Source: Candidatus Ribeiella danica | GTDB lineage: Bacteria > Chloroflexota > Chloroflexia > Chloroflexales > Roseiflexaceae | Assembly: GCA_016717335.1 (NCBI GenBank) | Contig: JADKFS010000001.1 | Location: forward strand, 2,108,001 to 2,172,000 | Direction: 5' to 3' | DNA length: 64,000 bases | Shown here: piece after piece, positions 17,687-25,067 of the stretch | Numbering within the stretch: position 1 is the first letter of the stretch | How the letters are laid out: each line of letters begins with the position of its first letter | Translations under genes and position numbers: made by a program | The notes under the pieces: model-generated | Told to the model about the DNA's origin: nothing | Database searches by the model: none | The model's input: only the letters and a program-made list of their open reading frames with translations

Positions 17687-18625
17687 ATGCGACGATTATC
17701 CTGGATGCTGGCGGGCCTGGTGGTATTTGCGGTGCTGTTGGCGCAGGCGCCAACGAGCGCGCGCGCCGCCGCGACCTGGCCCGACGTGATCGCTCTGCCG
17801 AACGGCTGGCTGCCGGAGGGCGTGGTGACCGGGCACGGCCCCGTGATCTACTCCGGATCGCGCGCCGACGGGGCGATCTACGCCGCCAACCTGCGCACCG
17901 GCGAAGGCCGGATACTGGTTCCGGGCCAACCCGGGCGCGTGGCTGTCGGCCTGAGCTTCGACGCGCGCACCAACTACATCTTTGTCGCGGGCGGCCCCTC
18001 CGGCAAGGGGTATGTGTACAACGCGGACACCGGCGCGCTGGTGCAGGAGTACACGCTCACGGCGCCCGGCACCTTCGTCAACGACGTGATCGTCACACGC
18101 GACGCGGCCTACTTCACCCAATCGGCTCTGGCGGAGTACTACCGCGTCCCGCTTGGCCCGGGCGGCCAGCTCGCGGCTCCCGGCGACGTCGAGACCATCC
18201 CGCTGAGCGGCGATTGGCAGCAGGTGGCCGGCTTCAACGCCAACGGCATCGAGGCGACGCCAAACGGCAAGTCGCTGATCATCGTCAACTCGACGATTGG
18301 CGCGCTCTATCGCGTCGAGCCGCTGACCGGCGTCGCGACGTTGATCGACCTGGGGGGCGCCTCGGTCAGCGCTGGCGACGGCCTGCTCCTGCGCGGGCGC
18401 ACGCTCTACGTCGTGCGAAACCAATTCAACCAGATCGCGATCGTGGAGCTGGCGCCCGACCTCGGCAGCGGCCAGGTGACTGGGACGATCAGCAGCCCGA
18501 ACTTCGACATACCCACCACCATCGCGGCGTTCGGCAACGCGCTCTACGCCGTCAATGCGCGCTTCAGCACGCCCCCGACGCCCAGCACCCCCTACAGTAT
18601 CGTGCGCGTGACGGCGGATCGCTAG
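17687..18625 (+). CDS. Secreted beta-propeller protein (SMP-30/NHL-like)
   Basis: 312 aa from ATG 17687, which has GAAGGAG 9 nt upstream; an in-frame TTG at 17678 is too close to it. Residues 1-28 are a signal peptide (MRRLSWMLAGLVVFAVLLAQAP is its basic-then-hydrophobic core; cleavage likely after ARAA). The mature protein shows blade-like repeats of a six-bladed propeller: LPEGVVTGHGPVIYSGSRADGAIYAANL, NGIEATPNGKSLIIVNSTIGALYRV, DGLLLRGRTLYVVRNQFNQIAIVEL. This is the pattern of the SMP-30/gluconolactonase/strictosidine-synthase superfamily, including a GIEATPNGKSL segment equivalent to the N-I-x-P-D-G motif. Enzymatic activity is not established. Monocistronic, ended by a hairpin. Confidence 0.8.
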   Translation: MRRLSWMLAGLVVFAVLLAQAPTSARAAATWPDVIALPNGWLPEGVVTGHGPVIYSGSRADGAIYAANLRTGEGRILVPGQPGRVAVGLSFDARTNYIFVAGGPSGKGYVYNADTGALVQEYTLTAPGTFVNDVIVTRDAAYFTQSALAEYYRVPLGPGGQLAAPGDVETIPLSGDWQQVAGFNANGIEATPNGKSLIIVNSTIGALYRVEPLTGVATLIDLGGASVSAGDGLLLRGRTLYVVRNQFNQIAIVELAPDLGSGQVTGTISSPNFDIPTTIAAFGNALYAVNARFSTPPTPSTPYSIVRVTADR

Positions 18626-18670
18626 GTTCGATGAGGACGTAAGGGGGGCTCACTGGGGAGGTCGCCTGAG

Positions 18671-18704
18671 GTGGGGGTGTGGGGGCGCCGCTCCCACACC
18701 TCCC
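18671..18704. terminator. GC-rich hairpin between convergent genes
   Basis: GGTGTGGG (18676-18683) pairs with CCCACACC (18693-18700) around a short GC loop, in the gap between the convergent genes ending at 18625 and 18735. There is no clear U-tract, so it would be a weak or bidirectional terminator. Confidence 0.5.
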
Positions 18705-18734
18705 AAGCTGATCACCGCCCGGCGAAACCTTGTC

Positions 18735-19808
18735 TTACGCCAGCGCGACAGGCTTCCCGAGAAACGCGCTGTAGCGCTGGACGGCCAGGCTGAGCGCCTG
18801 GTCTTCGGCCTCGGTCAGTGCTCGGAATGGGCTGAGCGTCAGCAGCACACGGTCCTTCTCGATGACTCGCTTCCAGGCACCGACAATCTGACCATCGATC
18901 ACGATCACCGTGCCGAAGGCGGCGACGACCAGGTCACGGTAGCCCGCGTCGAGGATGGCGGTATGATCTTTATAGGCAATCGTGAACTCATCGTAGGCGG
19001 GCAGCAGATGGGCGATCGGCGCTGCCATCGCGACTTTCCGTGCATCCAGCCCAAACCAGTAGACGTGTCCATCCACGCGGGCCATCTCAAGCTGCGACCG
19101 GCTCAGCTCTAGCCCGGCCCTGACATCGGCGGCAGCAAGGCCAGACCACCAGGCAAAGTCTTTTGCGGTGGCGGGCCCGTGGCTGGTGAAGTAGCGCCTG
19201 GTGAGCTCGGCCAGCGCCTCGTCACGCGCAAGCGCCTTCGCGGCTGGCGCGCGCTCGTCGAGCAGGGCATAGGTGTGCTGCTTGCCGCGCATGGCACCGC
19301 TGCAGATCAGGCCCTCCAGCTCAGCATGCATCACGAGATAGGTCAGGCGCATGCGGTCGTCGATTGCGCGTATGATGCCTGCCTGTTCGAGCGCCGCCGC
19401 AAGCTCATTGCGGGTCAGGTGCTTGCCGCCTTCTACGGCACTGGCAAGCACGCCGGCACTGCGCGTCAGCACAGGGGTGTCCAGCTCCAGCTTACGGTAG
19501 TAGGTGGCGTTCGCGGCATGCACGCGCGGCGAGGTGAGCTTGAGCAGCCAGCGGATATCGGCGGGCGCGACAAAGTGCCAGGTGGGGCGCATCGCGTGGG
19601 TGCGCAGGAGAGCGCCGTCGGCGAATGCCCGGTCAATCGCAGCCTGCGTCAGGCTATCGCTGCGCTGGGCAACGCCCCAGGCTGCGCCCGGGTACTCCTG
19701 CGCCTGCACTGCGCCGAACCACCACACCGCCTCATCCGGCCGCGTGAACGGCGCTCCGATCAGACGCTGGTTGTGCAGGCGCTGCTGCACGATATGCAGT
19801 GCTGTCAT
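18735..19808 (-). CDS. Winged-helix DNA-binding domain protein (HTH_42 / AlkZ-like)
   Basis: 357 aa from ATG 19808, which has GGAG 6 nt upstream; an ATG four codons earlier overlaps that site. The protein matches the HTH_42 family, whose best-known member AlkZ unhooks DNA interstrand crosslinks as a glycosylase. Visible marks are VVWWFGAVQAQEYPGAAWGV-type N-terminus (WWFGAVQAQEYPGA), the catalytic-region motif LLRTHAMRPTWHFV, ARDEALAELTRRYFTSHGPAT, DFAWWSGL, and the C-terminal LLPAYDEFTIAY and VIVIDGQIVGAWKR. Family knowledge points to a Gln-x-Gln in the QAQE motif as catalytic in AlkZ, and it is present here. Biological lesion unknown. Confidence 0.87.
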   Translation of the reverse strand: MTALHIVQQRLHNQRLIGAPFTRPDEAVWWFGAVQAQEYPGAAWGVAQRSDSLTQAAIDRAFADGALLRTHAMRPTWHFVAPADIRWLLKLTSPRVHAANATYYRKLELDTPVLTRSAGVLASAVEGGKHLTRNELAAALEQAGIIRAIDDRMRLTYLVMHAELEGLICSGAMRGKQHTYALLDERAPAAKALARDEALAELTRRYFTSHGPATAKDFAWWSGLAAADVRAGLELSRSQLEMARVDGHVYWFGLDARKVAMAAPIAHLLPAYDEFTIAYKDHTAILDAGYRDLVVAAFGTVIVIDGQIVGAWKRVIEKDRVLLTLSPFRALTEAEDQALSLAVQRYSAFLGKPVALA

Positions 19809-19934
19809 TATGGTCTCCATCGATCCAGCGAGGCCACGGCTCGCTAGCGTAGCAAGTATAAGGGATTTTCAACACGCCGGCGGGCTGATGAACTTTGAAA
19901 ATTAAATCGGGTATTTTGCGTCCGCCACGCTGCG

Positions 19935-20047
19935 GGATGAATCCCGCGGCTAGAAATACCAAGCCCGCTGAAGCGGGCTACCCGATTATTTTCTTAATCT
20001 TCATAAGCCCGCGGCTAGCTGGTACAAAGCCCGCTGCGCGGGCTGAG
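19935..20047. repeat. AAGCCCGC...GCGGGCTT-type intergenic repeats
   Basis: Two related hairpin units: AAGCCCGCTGAAGCGGGCT near 19961-19979 and AAAGCCCGCTGCGCGGGCT near 20025-20043, with two CCGCGGCTAG motifs between them. The 19809-20150 gap otherwise contains only the promoter of the next gene. Confidence 0.7.
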
Positions 20048-20109
20048 CAGGCCGTGGGCATCCCTAGCACTGGTGTTTATGTGTGGCAAATCAGGACACG
20101 CCACGCCCC

Positions 20110-20140
20110 GCGTGTGGCCCACACGCGCTTGCTGTAGTAT
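20110..20140 (+). promoter_or_regulatory. Palindromic operator and -10 box of LuxR gene
   Basis: GCGTGTGG and CCACACGC form perfect 8-bp arms around one C (20110-20126). This overlaps where the -35 would be for the -10-like TAGTAT at 20135-20140. The ATG follows 10 nt after the -10 box, implying a near-leaderless mRNA. Confidence 0.5.
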
Positions 20141-20150
20141 CATACGGGTT

Positions 20151-23100
20151 ATGGCACGCACGACCCCACAAGTAGTGAACGATACGCTCACGGATCACGG
20201 CGGTCCGGATTCAATCGTCGTTGGCAGCCCAGCCTGGTTCGCATGGCTGGATCAGGCCCGCATGTTTGCGTTTCGCGGCGCTGCTGGGGCGTTTACCGCG
20301 CGGCAGGAGGGGCGCGCGCGCGGGGGAGCGTACTGGCGCGCCTACCGCACGATCGGCGGGCGCCAGCGACGGGCGTACCTGGGCCGATCCACCGATCTCA
20401 CGCCGGCGCGGCTGTGGGCCGTCGCCGCGCAGCTCGCCGCCGACCTGCCGGCGCAGCCGCCGCGCGGCGACGCGCTGCCAGGCGCCGTAGCGCCTGCTCC
20501 GGCCACAGCTTCGCCGCTGCTGACAACAAAGCTCTACCTGCCGCGCCCGCGCGATGGGTACGTCGGACGCCCGGAGCTCCTGGCTCGGCTCGCGGCGGGT
20601 CTGCGCGGCCCGCTCACCTTGATCGCCGCGCCGGCCGGCTTCGGCAAGACGACCCTCCTCGCGAGCTTGCTCCGCCAGAACGCTGAGCACGGAACGATGA
20701 ACGATGAACGATTAGACACGACCGGTCAGCATTTAGCGTTCAGCGTTCAGCGTTTCAACGCGGCCTGGCTCTCGCTCGACGCCGGCGACAACGACCCGGC
20801 CGTTTTTCTGCGCTACCTGATTGCCGCGCTCCAGCGGGCGCTGACCAGCGCGGTTGGCGCGATGGCGCTGGCGTTGATGGAGTCGCCCCAGCTGCCGCCG
20901 CTCTCGGTGGTGCTGACCGCGCTGATCAACGACCTGGCGGCTGCGCCACGGCCGGTGGCGCTGGTGCTCGACGATTACCACGTGATTGACACGCCTGCCA
21001 TCCACGCCGCGCTCAGCTTCCTGCTCGATCACCTGCCGCCAGCGCTGCGCCTGGTGATCGTGAGCCGTGAAGACCCGCCGCTGCCGCTGGCCCGGCTGCG
21101 CGCGCGCGGCCAGCTGACCGAGCTGCGCGCCGCCGATCTGCGCTTCGTGCCGAGCGAGGCCGCGGCGTTCCTGAATGATGTGATGCAGCTCAACCTCAGC
21201 GCCGACGACGTAGCCGCGCTCGACAGCCGCACGGAGGGCTGGATCGCCGGGTTGCAGCTCGCCGCGCTGGCACTCCAGCGCCACGCCAATCGCGACAGCT
21301 TCGTCGGCGCCCTGACCGGCAGCAATCGCTTCATCGTCGACTACCTGGCCAGCGAGGTGCTCGACCAATTGCCGGCCGAGCGGCGCACGTTTCTGCTTTC
21401 CACGTCGATCCTGGACCGGTTGTGCGGGCCGCTGTGCGATGCGGTCTGCGGGAAGGCAGAAGGCAGAAGACAGAAGGATGAAAACAGCTTCGATGACGGC
21501 GACGCCGTCGATCCCTTCATCCTTCATCCTTCATCCTTCATCCTTGAGGATCTGGAGCGCGCCAATCTGTTCCTCATCCCGCTGGACGAAGAGCGCCGCT
21601 GGTATCGCTACCACCAGCTGTTTGCCGAGGTGCTGCGCGAGCGGCTCGCGCGCAGCCTGCCCGCCGCGGCTATCGCCGATCTCCACCAGCGGGCGAGCGT
21701 CTGGTTTGAGCGGCAGGCGCTCGTCGGCGAGGCGATCCAGCACGCCCTGGCCGCCCAGGATGTCGAGCGGGCGGCCGACTTGATCGAACGTAGCGCGACG
21801 CAGATGGCGCTCGACGGCCAGTCTGTGACGCTGGGGGGCTGGCTGGCGCAGCTTCCCGCCGGCCTGTTTGACACGCGACCGTACCTTGCGCTGGCATATA
21901 CCTCGGTGGCCAGCCTCAACTCCGACTACGCCGCTGCCGAAGCCTATCTGCAGCGGGCGGACGCCGGCGCGCGAGCGTGGGATAGCGGGCAGGCGGCCGC
22001 AGTGCAGCGCGAGCTGGCGGCGCACCGCGCGCTCCTCGCCAGCCTGCGCGGCGACGAGCGCTCGATCGAGCTTGGGCAGATGGCGCTGGCACAGCTCCCC
22101 GAGCGCCACCCATTACGCAGCATGGTGGTGGCCGGCCTCAGCTATGCCTACTTCTATGTCGGCGATCTGCCGGCGGCCAACCAGCTGCTGCAGGCGAGCC
22201 TGGCTGCGCAGCACATCCAGCGCAGCCAGATCGTCATCGACGCCTCGCTCGCCGCTTTGCTCGCCATGGTGCGCCGCGCACAGGGGCGGCTGCGCGAGGT
22301 GCTGCGGTTGTCCGAGGAGGTGCTGAAGCGCGCTACGCATGGGGACCGCACCATGCCCCTCTCCGGCGCGCTGCTGGCCTACCTGCTGCTCGGGCTCACC
22401 CAGTGCGAGCAGAACAACCTGGACGCCGCGGAGCAAACGCTGACCCAGTGCGCCCGCCTGGCCGGCGAGTATCAGGTGGAGCTGTACGCGATCCTGGCAC
22501 AGTTCTACCTGGGCCAGGTGCGCTGCGCTCGCGGGGACCTGGCCGGGGCGCTCAAGCTTGTGGAGCAGGCCCTGGCCGCCGGGGCGCAGTATCTTTCACC
22601 GCTGAATCTGTGCGAGGTCGAGGGCTATCGCGCCATGCTCTGGCTCAGGCAGGGCGACCTAGCCAGCGCGGCCGGCTGGGCCGCCCGCTACGAGCGCGCC
22701 GGCCACGGCGCGCGCCCGCCGTTCACGGCCTACGATTACGACCGATTCGCGCTGGCGCGAATCGACATGGCGCACGGGCGCTGGGATGCCGCCCATGCCG
22801 CCGTCGCGCAGCTGCTGCACGGCGCCGAGGCGACCGACCATGGGCGCTATGTGATCTGGGCGCTGGTGCTGCAGGCGCTGATTCTGCAGGCCCAGGGCGA
22901 CACGGCGACGGCGCTGGCCGCGCTCGCGCGCGCCCTGGCGCTGGCCGAGCCGGAGGGCTACGTGCGCGTCTTCGTCGACGAGGGCGAGCCCATGGCCGCG
23001 CTGCTCGCTCAGGCCGCACGTCATCGTGCGTCGGTGGCGGCGTACGCCACACGCCTGCTGGCGGCCTTCCCTAAAACGATGGACGATGAGCGCGGAACGA

Positions 23101-23345
23101 TGAAGGAACTGTCAGTCGTTCAGTCTTCAGCCTTCAGCCTTCAGCCTTTGGTCGAGCCGTTGAGCGAGCGCGAGCTGGAGGTGCTGCGCCTGCTCGCCGA
23201 GGGCCACGACAATGCTGCGATCGCTCGCGCCCTGGTCGTGGCCGTCAGCACGGTCAAATCGCACGTCAACCACATTTTCGGCAAGCTCGGCGTCGGCAAT
23301 CGCCTGGAGGCAGTGCTGCGGGCCCGGCAGCTGAATCTTGTCTAA
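20151..23345 (+). CDS. LuxR-family (LAL/MalT-like) regulator with three in-frame heptamer inserts
   Basis: 1064 aa. It begins with an N-terminal domain of about 100 residues (SPAWFAWLDQARMFAFRG ... RRAYLGRSTDLTPARLWAVA), seen in many Chloroflexota LuxR proteins, then TKLYLPRPRDGYVGRPELL, Walker A (APAGFGKTTLL, about residues 162-172), Walker B (ALVLDDYHVID), TPR-like helices, and a C-terminal LuxR HTH (LSERELEVLRLLAEG ... TVKSHVNHIFGKLGV). It is the closest relative in the window of the 1-2814 regulator. Low-complexity, palindrome-encoded inserts lie at residues about 181-203 (after Walker A), 434-466 (between the ATPase and TPR parts) and 976-1000 (linker before the HTH). ATG 20151 fits the -10 box; an upstream in-frame ATG at 20073 precedes the promoter. 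Confidence 0.93.
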   Translation: MARTTPQVVNDTLTDHGGPDSIVVGSPAWFAWLDQARMFAFRGAAGAFTARQEGRARGGAYWRAYRTIGGRQRRAYLGRSTDLTPARLWAVAAQLAADLPAQPPRGDALPGAVAPAPATASPLLTTKLYLPRPRDGYVGRPELLARLAAGLRGPLTLIAAPAGFGKTTLLASLLRQNAEHGTMNDERLDTTGQHLAFSVQRFNAAWLSLDAGDNDPAVFLRYLIAALQRALTSAVGAMALALMESPQLPPLSVVLTALINDLAAAPRPVALVLDDYHVIDTPAIHAALSFLLDHLPPALRLVIVSREDPPLPLARLRARGQLTELRAADLRFVPSEAAAFLNDVMQLNLSADDVAALDSRTEGWIAGLQLAALALQRHANRDSFVGALTGSNRFIVDYLASEVLDQLPAERRTFLLSTSILDRLCGPLCDAVCGKAEGRRQKDENSFDDGDAVDPFILHPSSFILEDLERANLFLIPLDEERRWYRYHQLFAEVLRERLARSLPAAAIADLHQRASVWFERQALVGEAIQHALAAQDVERAADLIERSATQMALDGQSVTLGGWLAQLPAGLFDTRPYLALAYTSVASLNSDYAAAEAYLQRADAGARAWDSGQAAAVQRELAAHRALLASLRGDERSIELGQMALAQLPERHPLRSMVVAGLSYAYFYVGDLPAANQLLQASLAAQHIQRSQIVIDASLAALLAMVRRAQGRLREVLRLSEEVLKRATHGDRTMPLSGALLAYLLLGLTQCEQNNLDAAEQTLTQCARLAGEYQVELYAILAQFYLGQVRCARGDLAGALKLVEQALAAGAQYLSPLNLCEVEGYRAMLWLRQGDLASAAGWAARYERAGHGARPPFTAYDYDRFALARIDMAHGRWDAAHAAVAQLLHGAEATDHGRYVIWALVLQALILQAQGDTATALAALARALALAEPEGYVRVFVDEGEPMAALLAQAARHRASVAAYATRLLAAFPKTMDDERGTMKELSVVQSSAFSLQPLVEPLSERELEVLRLLAEGHDNAAIARALVVAVSTVKSHVNHIFGKLGVGNRLEAVLRARQLNLV
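20691..20757. repeat. In-frame heptamer palindrome, insert 1 of this LuxR gene
   Basis: Left arm GAACGAT repeated three times, right arm TTCAGCG-type heptamers (TTTAGCG, TTCAGCG, TTCAGCG). It lies at the same place relative to Walker A as the insert in the 1-2814 regulator, but uses different heptamers. Confidence 0.8.
21451..21546. repeat. In-frame heptamer palindrome, insert 2
   Basis: Left arm GGCAGAA, GGCAGAA, GACAGAA, GGATGAA; right arm TTCATCC four times, with an inner palindrome GACGGC-GAC-GCCGTC in the loop. It encodes FILHPSSFILHPSSFIL-like residues and is absent from the paralogue at 1-2814. Confidence 0.85.
23076..23149. repeat. In-frame heptamer element, insert 3
   Basis: Left side GATGGAC, GATGAGC and GATGAAG-like heptamers, right side TTCAGTC and TTCAGCC repeats. 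It falls in the linker just before the DNA-binding domain. Confidence 0.7.
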
Positions 23346-23528
23346 ATGCTTCCAAGCTACCATCCCCAAAAGTCCCCAACCGCTCCGCACATCCCCAACC
23401 TCCACCCGCCAATGCGTCGTAGCGACTCACCCTGGGGTTGATCACGATTCACGGCCACACTGGTATCCTGCTACCCATACAGAGCGGGAACGACCTGCGG
23501 GTATCAGTAGTGTAGAAGGAGGCCGGCG

Positions 23529-23747
23529 ATGGCGACATCCGTGCCAGGTAGTCAGCAACGCCCGATCCAGAAAGCGCCAGCCGGCCCCGTCCCAGCGCTG
23601 CGGAGTTACCGCGTCGAGCTGCCGCTGGACCTGCTCGACGAGGAGGGGGACACCCTCGACTGGCTGATCGGCTTCACGTTCGATACCCTGGATGCACGCC
23701 ATCTGGATCTGCGTATCGTCGCCGATGCCCACGCGCAGCATAGTTGA
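23529..23747 (+). CDS. Small hypothetical protein, first gene of hydrolase operon
   Basis: 72 aa with GAAGGAGG upstream of ATG 23529. The first 25 residues are Pro/Gln/Ala-rich and look disordered; the rest (YRVELPLDLLDEEGDTLDWLIGFTFDTLDARHLDLRIVADA) is acidic and probably one small alpha/beta unit. No known family recognised. It precedes the epoxide-hydrolase-like gene by 67 nt in the same direction and probably shares its transcript. Confidence 0.65.
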   Translation: MATSVPGSQQRPIQKAPAGPVPALRSYRVELPLDLLDEEGDTLDWLIGFTFDTLDARHLDLRIVADAHAQHS

Positions 23748-23814
23748 CCAGCCACCGCTGAGACCGCCGCGCACACCTTGCCACGAGTTTTCATAAGAAA
23801 GAGGAGGACAATCG

Positions 23815-24672
23815 ATGCAATCGATGCTCGTATCCGGCGCAGACGCAGCAAGCAGTACGTCGCAGGCGCGCACAACATCGTTGACCGTCGAGAACATTCC
23901 GATCCAGCTAGTCGACCAGGGGGCGGGCACGCCGACGCTGCTGCTGCACGGCATCTTCGACTCCGCCGACACCTGGCGCGGCGTGACCGAGCGCTTGCAG
24001 GCCGGCTACCGCTGCCTGGCGCCCGACCTGCCCGGCTTCGGGCGATCGGGCGAGCCGACCGATTTCGACTGTACGCTGCCGCACATGGCGCAGTTCATCG
24101 ACCACCTGATCGACGCGCTCGGCATCGATCAGCCGATCAACCTGGTCGGCTACGACATCGGCGCCACCTACGGCCTGGCCTGGGCGGTGACCAATCCCGC
24201 GAAAGTGCGCCGCCTGGCGATTCTGAACGCTAACTTCTTCTCCGACTACAAGTGGCACCCGTTCGCGCGGCTCTGGCGCATCCCGGTGGTCGGCGAGATC
24301 GTGATGGCCGGGCTCACCGAGTCGGGCTTTGCGCGCGGGATGCTCAGCGGCGCCCCGCAGATTCCGCCCGAAAAAGCCCGCGAAGCTGCCAAGCTGGTGA
24401 CACCGGCGGCGAAGCGCATGGCCCTGCGCCACTACCGCGCGCTCGACTCGGCCGTGTTTCGCGGTTGGGAAGATCGCCTGCGCGACCTGACCCGCGACGT
24501 GCCCACGATCGTCTGCTGGGGCGATCGAGACCCGGTGATCGCGCCGACTGTGGCCGAGCGCTTTGGGGCGCGGGAGGTGCACCATTTCACGGAGAACAGC
24601 CACTGGCTGCCGCTCGAAGCGCCCGACAGGCTGGCCGAGCGCCTGGACGCCTTTTTCCGCGAGGATGGCTGA
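23815..24672 (+). CDS. Alpha/beta hydrolase, haloalkane dehalogenase / epoxide hydrolase-like
   Basis: 285 aa. Oxyanion-hole HG in LLLHGIFDSADTW, nucleophile elbow GYDIGATYG with Asp instead of Ser, charge-relay acid near GDRDPVI, and catalytic His in ENSHWLPLEAP. An Asp nucleophile is the mark of the haloalkane dehalogenase/epoxide hydrolase branch, which forms an alkyl-enzyme ester. Substrate unknown. The first 35 residues (QSMLVSGADAASSTSQ) are not conserved-looking and the true start could be a little later. The stop overlaps the next gene's ATG (TGATG), so the two are translationally coupled. Confidence 0.87.
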   Translation: MQSMLVSGADAASSTSQARTTSLTVENIPIQLVDQGAGTPTLLLHGIFDSADTWRGVTERLQAGYRCLAPDLPGFGRSGEPTDFDCTLPHMAQFIDHLIDALGIDQPINLVGYDIGATYGLAWAVTNPAKVRRLAILNANFFSDYKWHPFARLWRIPVVGEIVMAGLTESGFARGMLSGAPQIPPEKAREAAKLVTPAAKRMALRHYRALDSAVFRGWEDRLRDLTRDVPTIVCWGDRDPVIAPTVAERFGAREVHHFTENSHWLPLEAPDRLAERLDAFFREDG

Positions 24673-24926
24673 TGGACCCGCGCCGCCGACTGGCCGACGC
24701 GCCGGCGTGCTACCAGATCCGCGTGCGCGGAGCGATCGACCCACACTGGTCGGATTGGTTCGACGGCCTGGCGATCGCGTATGACGCCGGCGGCGACACG
24801 CTGCTGAGCGGGCCGCTGGCCGACCAGGCCGCGCTGTATGGGGTGCTCCATCGCATCCGCGACCTCGGCCTGGTGCTGTTGGCGGTCACGTGGCTGCCGG
24901 AGTACGCCGACGAAGCAGCGCCTTGA
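24672..24926 (+). CDS. Small conserved protein, translationally coupled to the hydrolase
   Basis: 84 aa starting inside the hydrolase stop (TGATG). Core pattern YQIRVRGAIDPHWSDWFDGLAI, LLSGPLADQAALYGVLHRIRDLGLVLLAV is a compact alpha/beta sequence seen often as a stand-alone small protein in Chloroflexota genomes as far as I remember; no function is known. Coupling suggests a partner or regulator of the hydrolase. Downstream (24942-24968) a weak GGCAGTC/GCCGAC hairpin may end the operon before the convergent ABC gene. Confidence 0.75.
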   Translation: MDPRRRLADAPACYQIRVRGAIDPHWSDWFDGLAIAYDAGGDTLLSGPLADQAALYGVLHRIRDLGLVLLAVTWLPEYADEAAP

Positions 24927-25067
24927 TGGTGATGCGCCTACAGCCGGCAGTCGGCAGCTTGCCGACGGCCGGCCGGCGCGCAGCAATGCGCGCTACGCCA
25001 CCCTGAAGCGGCACATCTCTTTCGGCGGGTTCAGATGCGCGCGTCGACGCTCGCGGATACGCGCACG

